Source of the DNA: an uncultured Christensenella sp.
GTDB taxonomy: Bacteria > Bacillota > Clostridia > Christensenellales > Borkfalkiaceae
Direction of reading: 5' to 3'
Assembly: GCA_910579705.1 (NCBI GenBank)
Contig: CAJTUI010000009.1
Location: 39,792-103,791, forward strand
Length of the DNA: 64,000 nt
Shown here: positions 7,124 through 15,645 of the stretch, one piece after another
Position numbering within the stretch: the first letter of the stretch is position 1
How the letters are laid out: each line of letters opens with the position of its first letter
Translations under genes and position numbers: made by a program
The notes under the pieces: generated by a model
What the model was told of the DNA's origin: nothing
Seen by the model: the letters and a program-made list of their open reading frames with translations, nothing else
The model's database searches: none

Positions 7124-9673
7124 ATGGAAAAACTTGTATTAATTGACGGAAACAGTTTACTTAACAGGGCGTATTATGCAACGCCCGTGTTTACCACGCG
7201 CAGCGGCGCGCCGACCAACGCGATATTCGGTTTTGTTAAATTATTGTTTAAATTGCTCGACGACGAGAAACCTAAGTATATTATTGTCGCGTTCGACTTA
7301 AAGGCGCCCACTTTCAGGCATAAAATGTATGAAGAATACAAGGCGACGCGTAAAGGTATGCCCGACGACCTTGCCGCACAGGTTGAGCCGTTGAAAAATC
7401 TCTTATCCGCAATGAACGTTGCCGTGTGCTCGAAGGAAGGTTTCGAGGCCGACGACGTTATCGGAACGCTTTCGAAGAAATTCGACGTGCACTCGTACAT
7501 TTATACGGGCGACAGGGACAGTTTTCAGCTTGTCGACGAAAAGACGGACGTGTATTACACCAAGCGCGGCGTATCCGATTTGTTGAAACTCAGCACTGTC
7601 AACTTTAAAGAAGAAACAGGCATTACGCCTTCGCAAATAGTCGATTTGAAAGCGCTTATGGGCGACAAATCGGACAATATCCCCGGCGTTCCCGGTATAG
7701 GCGAAAAGACCGCTTACGAGTTGTTGGCGCGTTTCGGCACGCTTGACGAGATTTACGAGAATATCGGCTATATTAAAGGTTCGACCAGAGAAAAGCTTAT
7801 GAACAACAGGGAGCTTGCTTATCTTTCGTATAAGCTTGCGACCATTGACAGAAATTGCGAGCTGGATATCGAACTGGAAAATTGTCTTGCGCCCGAAAAG
7901 TATAATGCGGAAGTGCGGAAGATGTTTGCGGATTTCGAGTTTAAGAGTTTCTTAAATCTTGACATATTCGACGGAGTAGCGCAGGCGGACGACGAAAGCA
8001 TTGTTTATCCCGAAATAGTGGAGTGCAAATCTTATGCCCAGATTCAGGGCGCGCTAAACGACAATAACCTTTTCAGTATCGTAACGGACGGACGTTACGC
8101 ACGGATATACGTAGATAAAAAGCAGTACAACATAACTATCTCCGCCGACCTTATCAACGAGGGCGTGAGCGCGGACGATTTTAAGCGAATTTTAAGGGAA
8201 GTATTTTCTAACGCAAACAACAGAGTTATTACTTTCGGCTGTAAAGAAGTCAGGCATATTCTCAAAAATCTGGGAGTGGAGTTCAAATGCGCGTTTGACG
8301 ACGTTTCGCTTGCGAAATACTTATGCGACTACAATGCGGCGACCTTAGACTTAAAAGAGCTTTGCGAATATTATCTGTACGAATACGACTATTCGGCTTT
8401 TGCTGTTTACGAATTTTTCGACAAATATAAGGCAAGGCTTGAAGCGGAAAATATGACTCATCTTTACGAGAATATAGAAAAGCCGCTTTTAAACATCTTG
8501 TTTGAAATGGAAGAAACGGGCGTAAACGTGAGCTATGAAATGCTGGAAACGCTCGGTAAACGATACGAGGGACTAATTGCCGAATACAAGACAAAGATTT
8601 GCGCGTCCTGCGGTTGCGAGTTCAACGTCAATTCGCCCGTCCAGCTCGGCGACGTGCTGTATAACAAGCTCGGTATTACCGCTGTAAAGAAAAAGAAAAC
8701 GGGTAAATACTCCACGGCGGCGGATGTTCTCGAAAAGATCAAGGACGAGCACCCCGTAGTCGCCGATATTTTGAAATACAGGCTTTATCAAAAACTGTAT
8801 TCCACATATATAGAAGGGTTCAAACCGCTGATTAAAAACGAGCGAATTATCCGTACGACCTTTAACCAGACGACAACGACGACGGGACGGCTGTCAAGCG
8901 CAAACCCTAATCTTCAAAACATTCCCATACGCGAGGACGAGGGCAGAGAGCTAAGAAAAATATTCGTGCCTTCGAAGGGCAACGTATTGATTGACGCCGA
9001 CTATTCCCAGATAGAGCTTAGACTGCTTGCTCATTTTTCGGGCTGTAAAGAGCTTATTGACGCTTACAATAACGGAATTGACATACACGCGGTAACGGCC
9101 TCTCAGGTGTTTGGCGTGAATATCGAAAACGTTACGCCCAAAATGCGCAGAGAAGCAAAGGCGGTTAACTTCGGAATTATTTACGGAATAAGCGATTTCG
9201 GGTTATCCAGAAATCTGGATATTCCGCTTGCAACCGCAAAGGAATATATAGAAAAGTATTTCGCCACTTACAGCGCAGTCAAAGATTATATGAATGCAAA
9301 CGTGGAATTTGCAAGGGCGAACGGCTACGTTTCCACGCTTACAGGCAGAAAACGAGTTATTCCCGAAATAAACTCGTCAAATTTCAACCTCAGACAGTTC
9401 GGCGAGCGCGCCGCAATGAATATGCCTTTGCAGGGTTCCAGCGCGGACATCATTAAAATTGCTATGATTAACGTCTGTAACGCGCTGAAAAAGGAAGGGC
9501 TCAAAACGAAACTAATTTTACAGGTTCACGACGAACTTGTACTTGACGCACCCGAGGGCGAGGCGGACAGGGCGGCTGAAATTTTGAAGTATGAAATGGA
9601 GAACGCTTTCAAACTTTCCGTTCCGCTTACCGTAGAAGTTCACGTCGGGAAGAATTGGTATGACGCAAAATAA
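7124..9673 (+). CDS. polA: DNA polymerase I
   Basis: 849 residues. Residues 1-290 are the 5'-3' exonuclease (ALMGDKSDNIPGVPGIGEKTA helix-hairpin-helix). Residues about 295-460 have the fold of the 3'-5' exonuclease, but the DxE motif is replaced (FSIVTDGRY), so proofreading is probably lost, as in Bacillus Pol I. The rest is the family A polymerase: motif A DADYSQIELRLLAHFS, motif B RREAKAVNFGIIYGIS, motif C LQVHDELVLDAPE. It fills gaps after repair and Okazaki fragment removal. The coaE gene overlaps its end by 14 nt. Confidence 0.97.
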   Translation: MEKLVLIDGNSLLNRAYYATPVFTTRSGAPTNAIFGFVKLLFKLLDDEKPKYIIVAFDLKAPTFRHKMYEEYKATRKGMPDDLAAQVEPLKNLLSAMNVAVCSKEGFEADDVIGTLSKKFDVHSYIYTGDRDSFQLVDEKTDVYYTKRGVSDLLKLSTVNFKEETGITPSQIVDLKALMGDKSDNIPGVPGIGEKTAYELLARFGTLDEIYENIGYIKGSTREKLMNNRELAYLSYKLATIDRNCELDIELENCLAPEKYNAEVRKMFADFEFKSFLNLDIFDGVAQADDESIVYPEIVECKSYAQIQGALNDNNLFSIVTDGRYARIYVDKKQYNITISADLINEGVSADDFKRILREVFSNANNRVITFGCKEVRHILKNLGVEFKCAFDDVSLAKYLCDYNAATLDLKELCEYYLYEYDYSAFAVYEFFDKYKARLEAENMTHLYENIEKPLLNILFEMEETGVNVSYEMLETLGKRYEGLIAEYKTKICASCGCEFNVNSPVQLGDVLYNKLGITAVKKKKTGKYSTAADVLEKIKDEHPVVADILKYRLYQKLYSTYIEGFKPLIKNERIIRTTFNQTTTTTGRLSSANPNLQNIPIREDEGRELRKIFVPSKGNVLIDADYSQIELRLLAHFSGCKELIDAYNNGIDIHAVTASQVFGVNIENVTPKMRREAKAVNFGIIYGISDFGLSRNLDIPLATAKEYIEKYFATYSAVKDYMNANVEFARANGYVSTLTGRKRVIPEINSSNFNLRQFGERAAMNMPLQGSSADIIKIAMINVCNALKKEGLKTKLILQVHDELVLDAPEGEADRAAEILKYEMENAFKLSVPLTVEVHVGKNWYDAK

Positions 9674-10244
9674 TATTAAGGTGGCCGTAACCGGCGGTAT
9701 AGGCAGCGGTAAATCAACGGTAGCGGAAATAATTGCGCGGCAGGGTTATAAGGTTGTATCCTGCGATAAGATATATTCCGGACTTTTATCCGAAGGAATT
9801 TTCAACGCAGCTTATACCGCCGAGTTCGGCGCGGTTTTGGATGAAAACGGAAAGGTAGACAGAAAAAAACTTGCCGCCGCGGTGTTTGGCGACGAAGGTA
9901 AACTCAGGCGGTTAAACGAAATTACGCATACGAAAATTATCAAAAAGGCGCTTGAAGAAACGGCGGGAGAACGGATTGCTTTTTGCGAGGTGCCTTTGTT
10001 GTTTGAAGGCGGATACGAAAATCTTTTCGATAGCGTTATCGTTGTTTTAAGGGACAGGCAGCAACGCGTAAATTCCGTTATGTCAAGGGACAATATTTCA
10101 AGGCTTGAAGTCGAGAAACGCCTGAAATATCAGGTAAATTACGATAATCTTGATTTTGAAAAGTATTATGTCATACATAATGACGGTGATTTTGATAATC
10201 TGAGGGGTAAAACGTTTGAAATTATAGACAAAATTATAAAATAA
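9660..10244 (+). CDS. coaE: Dephospho-CoA kinase
   Basis: 194 residues. Phosphorylates dephospho-CoA in the last step of coenzyme A synthesis. Walker A GGIGSGKST lies near the N-terminus, followed by the family's SCDKIY (usual DAD region), CEVPLLFEGGYE, and RDNISRLEVEKRL. The length is normal. The ATG lies inside the end of polA, 14 nt overlap; the polA-coaE pair is common in Firmicutes. Confidence 0.93.
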   Translation: MTQNNIKVAVTGGIGSGKSTVAEIIARQGYKVVSCDKIYSGLLSEGIFNAAYTAEFGAVLDENGKVDRKKLAAAVFGDEGKLRRLNEITHTKIIKKALEETAGERIAFCEVPLLFEGGYENLFDSVIVVLRDRQQRVNSVMSRDNISRLEVEKRLKYQVNYDNLDFEKYYVIHNDGDFDNLRGKTFEIIDKIIK

Positions 10245-10282
10245 ATTTAATTAAAAAAATTTAAATTATAATAGATTTTGGC

Positions 10283-10311
10283 TTGACAATACGTTCAAAA
10301 TAATATAAAAT
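10283..10311 (+). promoter_or_regulatory. Promoter of tRNA-Leu(AAG)
   Basis: Perfect TTGACA, 17-nt spacer, TAAAAT; the tRNA begins 19 nt after the -10 box. Confidence 0.75.
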
Positions 10312-10330
10312 TACTATGCTTTTAAGGCAA

Positions 10331-10414
10331 GCACTCGTGGCGGAATTGGCAGACGCGCAAGACTAAGGATCTTGTGGTAACTCCATGCAGGTTCAACCCC
10401 TGTCGAGTGCACCA
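10331..10414 (+). tRNA. tRNA-Leu (anticodon AAG)
   Basis: 84-nt class II tRNA. The acceptor stem GCACTCG pairs with CGAGTGC, with encoded ACCA. The anticodon stem CAAGA/TCTTG closes the seven-base loop CTAAGGA. With U33 fixed, positions 34-36 (10365-10367) are AAG. A34 tRNA-Leu is unusual in bacteria, where GAG or TAG normally reads CUN; A34 would need conversion to inosine by TadA. The D arm and variable arm are normal for leucine. Confidence 0.92.
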
Positions 10415-10420
10415 GTATTT

Positions 10421-10458
10421 AAAACAGCCCCGACTTCGAAGTCGGGGCTGTTTTGATT
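10421..10458 (+). terminator. Terminator after tRNA-Leu(AAG)
   Basis: Uninterrupted 34-nt palindrome (10421-10454): AAAACAGCCCCGACTTC and its exact complement, ending in TTTT. Confidence 0.9.
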
Positions 10459-10479
10459 TTGATATAGAGGGGAGTTTCA

Positions 10480-11259
10480 ATGATTGACAGTAATAAAGAA
10501 ATTTTTAAAACCGCAATAAAGCAGTCGGCTATCGACGCAAACTGCCGCGAAGAAGATTTTTTCAGCGAAAACAACGTGATAGTCAAATCGGGTTGCAACG
10601 GCGGCGCAAGAAAGTATCTCGAACTGCCGTTTGACTGCAACTTGATTTATTACGGCAATAACATAGTCGCGTCCGTCAACGAAAAGTATATGGATACCGT
10701 GCAAAAGTTTCTTGACAGGTTTTCCCGCGTGCACTGTTTCGAAACGCCGAACCTGCACGCACTCGACGGCGAATTGAATAAGTACGGCTTGCAAAGCTGT
10801 TTTATGGCAGAATATTTTCTGCCCGATATTGACAGGCTTAGAGCGCTCGAATGCGGTTATCGGTTAAAACTTCTCGGCCCCGAAGACTTTCAAAGCCTGT
10901 ATTTACCGCAGTGGAGCAACGCATTATGCGAAAGACGCAAGCAGCTTGACGTACTGGGAATAGGCGCTTATAACGAAGACGGGTTGATTGGGCTTGCGGC
11001 GTGCTCGGCCGATTGCGAAACAATGTGGCAGATAGGCGTGGACGTTCTTCCTCAGTACAGGCGCCAAGGGCTTGCGGCCGCGCTGACAAGCAATCTTGCA
11101 ATCGAAATTTTAAAAAGAGATAAAGTTCCGTTCTATTGCGCGGCCTGGTCGAATATCGGCTCCGTAAGGAACGCGATAAAGTGCGGTTTTATGCCCGCCT
11201 GGGTGGAACTGACTTTCAAAAGCATAGAATTTATCAATAAAACAAACGGAGCGCCGTAA
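10480..11259 (+). CDS. GNAT-family N-acetyltransferase
   Basis: 259 residues. The C-terminal half carries the acetyl-CoA binding motif of the GNAT fold: IGVDVLPQYRRQGLAAALTS (about residues 187-206), with the R/Q-x-x-G-x-G/A pyrophosphate loop, followed by CAAWSNIGSVRNAIKCGF. The N-terminal 130 residues form a second, less conserved region. The ribosome site GAGGGGAG precedes the ATG. The substrate is unknown. The stop codon lies in a hairpin shared with the convergent lipoprotein gene. Confidence 0.8.
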   Translation: MIDSNKEIFKTAIKQSAIDANCREEDFFSENNVIVKSGCNGGARKYLELPFDCNLIYYGNNIVASVNEKYMDTVQKFLDRFSRVHCFETPNLHALDGELNKYGLQSCFMAEYFLPDIDRLRALECGYRLKLLGPEDFQSLYLPQWSNALCERRKQLDVLGIGAYNEDGLIGLAACSADCETMWQIGVDVLPQYRRQGLAAALTSNLAIEILKRDKVPFYCAAWSNIGSVRNAIKCGFMPAWVELTFKSIEFINKTNGAP

Positions 11260-11280
11260 TTTATCGACGCTCCGTTTGTT
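11241..11280. terminator. Bidirectional terminator built from two gene ends
   Basis: AACAAACGGAGCG (11241-11253) pairs perfectly with CGCTCCGTTTGTT (11268-11280). The loop holds the stop codons of both convergent genes, and each arm encodes the last residues of one of them. Confidence 0.8.
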
Positions 11281-12502
11281 GCGGCGTGTATTCCGCCGTA
11301 ATCTCTATATCCCGTAATCCAAGCTCGTATTCACGCCATTTAGCGGTGAAACCGTTCTTGGGCGGAACTTCGGGTTCTTTTATGCGCATATTTTCAACCG
11401 TGAAATATTCGGTCGCGACAACTTCGCCGTCGGCGATAAAAACCGCCTTGTATCGTACAAGCGTGTAAACCGCGTTGACGGTAAGTTCCTGTTTGGAAAA
11501 CTCTTCGAATTCTTCCCAACTGCCCTTATAGCCCGCGCGCTCCGTTATTTCGGGTAACGACAATTCGTCTTCGACAGTGTATCTAACGGTTTTTAATAAA
11601 ACGCCGCCGATAACGAAATTAATCTTATATTCGATTGGCGTGTATTCGGCGTTTATTGTAAAGTCGCCGAATGCAGGGAGTTGCGGCCATTTACCCGTAT
11701 AGCCTTGTTTATCGGGAACGGAAGGAAGCGCAATACTGTCTTCTACCGTGTATTTGATTTGCTTATAAATATTTCCGTCCGCTTTGAACGTTGCGGTATA
11801 GATAACGGGTGTATACACGGCCTCGATAACCAAGTCGCCGTAAGTCAAGTCGAACTGTTTCCAGCTTGCAATATAGTGCTCTTTTTCGGGCGGTTTCGGA
11901 ATGGTTACGTTCTTGTTTTCTACGGTGTATTCGCTTTCGCCGATAATTTGACCGTCTGCCACAAATTTAACGGTATAGGTTACGGCCGTCCAACGCGCGT
12001 AAAGCTTTAAATCACGAGCGACGGGTAACCCGAAGTCGTAGTTTTCACCGTCAAGAAACCAACCGTCGAAGTTGTATCCGTTTCGCGGGTTAAGAACCTG
12101 CGGTTCGGCACAATCGCCCGCTTTTACCTTTTGACTTGTAATAAGCGTTTCTCCGTTGTAGAATAGCACGCGGTGAAAATCTTCGTCGGCTTTTACCCAA
12201 GTCCCGTAAAGTTTCATATCGCCGAGCAGAACGTCGTTTGCAAAATTCCATTTTTCGGCGTAAGCGTCGGAAATAAACCAGCCCTTGAAAACGTAATTAT
12301 CGCGTTCATTAATATCGGGTTCTTCGATTTTTGAATTGAGGTAATAGTAAGACGTTAAAAACTTTTCGCCGTCAACGATAAATTCGACAGAAAATTCGGG
12401 CTTATTCCTTTCGTCGTTACAACTGCGGCAGCTTTGGCAACCGCCGAAAACCAGCGCAAGACAGCCCATAATCACAATCGCCGCCAATACAAGTTTTTTC
12501 AT
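11261..12502 (-). CDS. Lipoprotein with InlB-type beta-grasp repeats
   Basis: 413 residues. A lipoprotein signal peptide ends in the lipobox LVFGGC, so Cys21 should be lipidated and the protein anchored outside the membrane. The rest is a tandem array of six units of about 60-68 residues. The first two are classic InlB B-repeat/Listeria-Bacteroides units (YVFKGWFISDAYAEKWNF and YNFDGWFLDG). The last four follow the pattern 'Y-x-F-x-A-D-G ... YTVE ... P ... W' and end in AEYTP. Such repeats occur in surface proteins of Gram-positive gut bacteria and are thought to be spacer or protein-binding modules. No enzymatic domain is visible. Single gene, own promoter, ribosome site AGGAG. Confidence 0.8.
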   Translation of the reverse strand: MKKLVLAAIVIMGCLALVFGGCQSCRSCNDERNKPEFSVEFIVDGEKFLTSYYYLNSKIEEPDINERDNYVFKGWFISDAYAEKWNFANDVLLGDMKLYGTWVKADEDFHRVLFYNGETLITSQKVKAGDCAEPQVLNPRNGYNFDGWFLDGENYDFGLPVARDLKLYARWTAVTYTVKFVADGQIIGESEYTVENKNVTIPKPPEKEHYIASWKQFDLTYGDLVIEAVYTPVIYTATFKADGNIYKQIKYTVEDSIALPSVPDKQGYTGKWPQLPAFGDFTINAEYTPIEYKINFVIGGVLLKTVRYTVEDELSLPEITERAGYKGSWEEFEEFSKQELTVNAVYTLVRYKAVFIADGEVVATEYFTVENMRIKEPEVPPKNGFTAKWREYELGLRDIEITAEYTPQQTERR

Positions 12503-12525
12503 ATATTTCTCCTATGTATAGCGAC

Positions 12526-12554
12526 ATTATAACATAAAGTAAGCGCTAATGCAA
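12526..12554 (-). promoter_or_regulatory. Promoter of the lipoprotein gene
   Basis: On the minus strand: TTGCAT (12549-12554), 17-nt spacer, TATAAT (12526-12531). Confidence 0.7.
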
Positions 12555-12565
12555 CGCCCGATTTC

Positions 12566-12596
12566 AAGAACGTTTTTATAAAGCGTTCTTTTTTTT
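12566..12596 (+). terminator. Terminator-like hairpin directly upstream of spoIIIAA
   Basis: AAGAACG (12566-12572) pairs with CGTTCTT (12584-12590), and eight T residues follow. No plus-strand gene ends nearby, so it may block read-through into, or attenuate, the spoIIIA operon. Confidence 0.6.
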
Positions 12597-12619
12597 ATGC
12601 CGCCGAAATAGATTAAAGT

Positions 12620-13525
12620 ATGAGTTTGTCCTTTTTACCGAGAGAAATAAAAAATGCGGTCGATAATCTCAACCATAATTTTATTTCAGAAATCAGAATA
12701 AGACAGGGACAACCCGTCATTATCGAATACAAGGGCGAATATAAATATCTGAGCGGTTGCGGCGTGACTTCGGACAAGCGCGGGGCAATAGCCGTCGACG
12801 ACGTGGAAAAAATAATTATGTCCGCGACTAACGGCTGTATCTACAATTATGTGGAGCAGATGAAAAGCGGGTTCATAACGGTAGGACACGGCGTGAGAAT
12901 AGGCATTGCGGGCGAATACGTGACCCAGAGCGGAGAAGTGCAGGCTATTAAAAACGTTACTTCTCTGAACATAAGAATACCGCACGTTATTTCAGGTTGC
13001 GCCGACGCGGTTATGAACCATATTCTTTCAGAAGACTTGCACAGCACGCTGTTATTCTCGCGGCCGGGCTTGGGTAAAACGACGATGCTCAGGGATATTG
13101 CCGTCAGTCTGAGTCGCCGCCGCAAATACAATATTCTGGTATTCGACGAAAGAAACGAAATTTCAGCGATAGACGGCGAAGGCAACGGTTTCGATTTGGG
13201 CGACAGAGTGGATATTGTGCGCTGTCACAACAAAAAGAGCGCGATAGCAAGCGCGATAAGGGCAATGAAACCGCAGGTAATTATTACGGACGAGCTTTAC
13301 GGTAAAGAGGATATTGCGGCGGCGGAATATGCGGCGGATTGCGGCGTATGCCTGATAGCGTCCTCGCACGTATGCAACAGAAAATTACTCTCGCTTATGC
13401 CGTTCGAATATTACGTTCAGCTTGTCGGAATAGGGGTTACGCCTGTAATATATGATAAAAATTTTAATTCTTATAGCGGTGGTGGGACTGACCACATCGA
13501 TAGGCACGTTTCTTGCGGCGAGTAA
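12620..13525 (+). CDS. spoIIIAA: SpoIIIAA, ATPase of the SpoIIIA channel
   Basis: 301 residues, similar to secretion-system traffic ATPases. Walker A is SRPGLGKTTMLRDIA (about residue 150), Walker B region VIITDELYG, and the upstream block ISEIRIRQGQP is typical of SpoIIIAA. It energises the SpoIIIA-SpoIIQ feeding channel between mother cell and forespore. First gene of the operon. No ribosome site is evident before the ATG. The frame runs 74 nt into spoIIIAB, an unusually long overlap, so its last residues (GGGTDHIDRHVSCGE) are a lineage-specific tail. In Bacillus the operon is transcribed by sigma-E. Confidence 0.95.
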   Translation: MSLSFLPREIKNAVDNLNHNFISEIRIRQGQPVIIEYKGEYKYLSGCGVTSDKRGAIAVDDVEKIIMSATNGCIYNYVEQMKSGFITVGHGVRIGIAGEYVTQSGEVQAIKNVTSLNIRIPHVISGCADAVMNHILSEDLHSTLLFSRPGLGKTTMLRDIAVSLSRRRKYNILVFDERNEISAIDGEGNGFDLGDRVDIVRCHNKKSAIASAIRAMKPQVIITDELYGKEDIAAAEYAADCGVCLIASSHVCNRKLLSLMPFEYYVQLVGIGVTPVIYDKNFNSYSGGGTDHIDRHVSCGE

Positions 13526-13877
13526 AAAAAAGCGAATGCAGATTTTCGCCGAGCTTTACGAATTCAACGAGCAGCTTATTCTTACCTTGAAATATTCGAG
13601 GGCGTCGATTGACAAAATCGCGGCGCCGTTCAAATATGTAAGTTCGATTTTAAAGGGAGAAAGCCTGCTCGGCGGCGGCGACGCGGACGTTATCAGGGAC
13701 TATACCGAAAACCTCGGCAAGACCGACGCGCTGTCGCAGGTGGACTATTTGACCGAACGTAAAACAATTTTAAAAAAATATAAGGAAGACAGCTTTACCG
13801 ATTACAAAAAATATAGCTCTTTATATGTGAAAATATTTTTTCTTATCGGCGTACTGGCTGCGATACTGCTTGCATAA
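13452..13877 (+). CDS. spoIIIAB: SpoIIIAB, stage III sporulation protein
   Basis: 141 residues with a membrane helix at each end (residues 1-22 and about 122-141) and a helical middle. The FNEQLILTLKYSRASIDKI region corresponds to the SpoIIIAB/GspF-like domain. It is thought to work with SpoIIIAA in the channel base. Second gene of the operon; its ATG lies inside the end of spoIIIAA, and spoIIIAC follows immediately. Confidence 0.88.
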   Translation: MIKILILIAVVGLTTSIGTFLAASKKKRMQIFAELYEFNEQLILTLKYSRASIDKIAAPFKYVSSILKGESLLGGGDADVIRDYTENLGKTDALSQVDYLTERKTILKKYKEDSFTDYKKYSSLYVKIFFLIGVLAAILLA

Positions 13878-14075
13878 ATGGATATATCAATTATTTTTAA
13901 AATTGCCGCGGTAGGCATAATAGTTACAATCATATGTCAGGTTCTCAAAAAATCGGACAGGGACGATATCGCAACGCTTGTCAGTCTAGTCGGGCTTATC
14001 ATAGTGCTGACAGTCGTAATATCTATGATTGCCGACCTGTTTTCGCAGATACGGCAACTATTCGATCTATTCTGA
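13878..14075 (+). CDS. spoIIIAC: SpoIIIAC, stage III sporulation protein
   Basis: 65 residues, two membrane helices, the normal size for SpoIIIAC. The loop QVLKKSDRDDIATLVSL is the conserved family feature. It starts directly after the spoIIIAB stop, and its TGA overlaps the next ATG (TGATG). Confidence 0.93.
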   Translation: MDISIIFKIAAVGIIVTIICQVLKKSDRDDIATLVSLVGLIIVLTVVISMIADLFSQIRQLFDLF

Positions 14076-14467
14076 TGTACATCTTACGTCTTTGCTGTAT
14101 AGCCGTAATAACGGCCGTAAGCGCGCTTGTCTTAAAATCCCATAAATCGGAGCTTGTTCCGCTCTGCCTGACGGCCGGCGGAATACTTATGTTTCTATTC
14201 GCTTTCGACTACCTAACCGAAAGCGTGGAGTTTATCAAGTCCTTTACCGAGGGCGCGGGAATAGACAACGATATAATAAGAATTATTTTCAAAATTATAG
14301 GCATAGGTTTTCTGGTGGAACTCACCGCAAGTTCGATAAGCGATATGGGCTTTAACAGTATTGCGGACAAGCTTGTGCTTTGCGGTAAAATAATTATTTT
14401 CGTAGTATCGATACCTATCCTCAACGCAACATACAAAATTATCGTATCGCTTATCAATCTGGTATGA
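14075..14467 (+). CDS. spoIIIAD: SpoIIIAD, stage III sporulation protein
   Basis: 130 residues and four predicted membrane helices, typical for SpoIIIAD. I chose the ATG at 14075, which overlaps the spoIIIAC stop. An in-frame start further upstream would overlap spoIIIAC by about 140 nt and add non-family sequence. The FIKSFTEGAGIDNDIIRIIFKIIGIGF and TASSISDMGF segments (each quoted in part) are characteristic. Confidence 0.92.
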   Translation: MYILRLCCIAVITAVSALVLKSHKSELVPLCLTAGGILMFLFAFDYLTESVEFIKSFTEGAGIDNDIIRIIFKIIGIGFLVELTASSISDMGFNSIADKLVLCGKIIIFVVSIPILNATYKIIVSLINLV

Positions 14468-15645
14468 AAAAACGCCTGATTTTTCTGATTATTTTAATAG
14501 TCACCGCCGTTATACTTCTGGCCGCGGGCGGGATAGCCGCTTTTGCGGAGGACGGAAAGCAGGAAATAAACGACAGTATTTCCTCGCTTCTGGAAGATTT
14601 GGACCTTAGCGAACTCCAAAAATACCTTGACGAGCATTCTGACAGCTATCTTTTCAACTTCGGGGACACCGCGGTCGAAATAGTACAATATCTCATCCAC
14701 GGCAATGTAAACACCGACTACGGCGGATACCTCAGCGAGCTGTTTTCCGTTATTTTCAAAAACGTTATCGCGCTTATTCCCGCGTTTGCCGAAATAACGG
14801 CCGTTGCTTTGCTTTCCGCGGTGGTAAGCTCGGCGGAGGGCAATCTCTTGGGTAAATCCACGTCCAAGATAGTACATCTGGCCTGTTACTGCCTGATAAT
14901 TCTGATACTTGCGTCTATGCTTACGGGAATAGTTTCCGACTGCATAGGTTGCATAATAAACGTAAAACGCCAGATTGAAATTATAACGCCCATTCTCGCC
15001 ACGCTGACCGTGCTGACGGGCGGAACGGGCACTGCCGCCATATACCAGCCCTCGGCGATATTTTTGTCGGGCGGGGCGGTGGAGATAATCAACGCGTTTA
15101 TTTTCCCCGCGACGATAGCGGTTATAGTATTAAACTTTCTTTCCAAACTCAATCCGCAAATGTCGTTCTCGGGCGTCGCAATGCTAATAAAGAGCATAAT
15201 GAAATGGGTCATCGGAATAACAGTGACCGTGTTCAGTATTTTCATTACTATGCAAAGCACCGCGTCCTCGCTATTCGACGGCATAATTTTCAAGGCAACA
15301 AAGTACGTTGTAAGCAATTCCGTGCCCATTGTAGGTAACTTTTTATCCAGCGGTTTCGATATGCTCACTTCCGCGGGCCTTTTGATAAAAAGTTCTGTCG
15401 GGCTGTGCGGACTTATATTGTTGCTGTTTGAGTTGATCGGGCCGATAATTCTGCTTATCGCGTTTTCGTTAATTTTGAAATTCGTCGGTGCGGTCGTTCA
15501 GCCGATAGGCGAAAACACTTTGTTTTCTATGCTGTCGGACTTATCCAAAGACATCGAATATTTTATTGCGGGGCTATTAACCGTCGCGTTTATGTACGCG
15601 CTTATAATAATGCTTATAATCAACTCCGCAAACAGTTTTATATGA
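14464..15645 (+). CDS. spoIIIAE: SpoIIIAE, membrane component of the SpoIIIA channel
   Basis: 393 residues. An N-terminal signal or anchor (residues 1-28) is followed by a soluble helical stretch and about eight membrane helices, as in SpoIIIAE. Conserved elements include LTVLTGGTGTAAIYQPSA and LSGGAVEIINAF in the middle, and IGPIILLIAF near the C-terminus. Its start overlaps spoIIIAD by 4 nt and its end overlaps spoIIIAF by 4 nt. Confidence 0.93.
   Translation: MKKRLIFLIILIVTAVILLAAGGIAAFAEDGKQEINDSISSLLEDLDLSELQKYLDEHSDSYLFNFGDTAVEIVQYLIHGNVNTDYGGYLSELFSVIFKNVIALIPAFAEITAVALLSAVVSSAEGNLLGKSTSKIVHLACYCLIILILASMLTGIVSDCIGCIINVKRQIEIITPILATLTVLTGGTGTAAIYQPSAIFLSGGAVEIINAFIFPATIAVIVLNFLSKLNPQMSFSGVAMLIKSIMKWVIGITVTVFSIFITMQSTASSLFDGIIFKATKYVVSNSVPIVGNFLSSGFDMLTSAGLLIKSSVGLCGLILLLFELIGPIILLIAFSLILKFVGAVVQPIGENTLFSMLSDLSKDIEYFIAGLLTVAFMYALIIMLIINSANSFI

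Noticed and set aside
7950..8300. Proofreading domain of polA as a novel feature
   Set aside because: The 3'-5' exonuclease motifs are indeed lost, but this is usual for Pol I of many Firmicutes.
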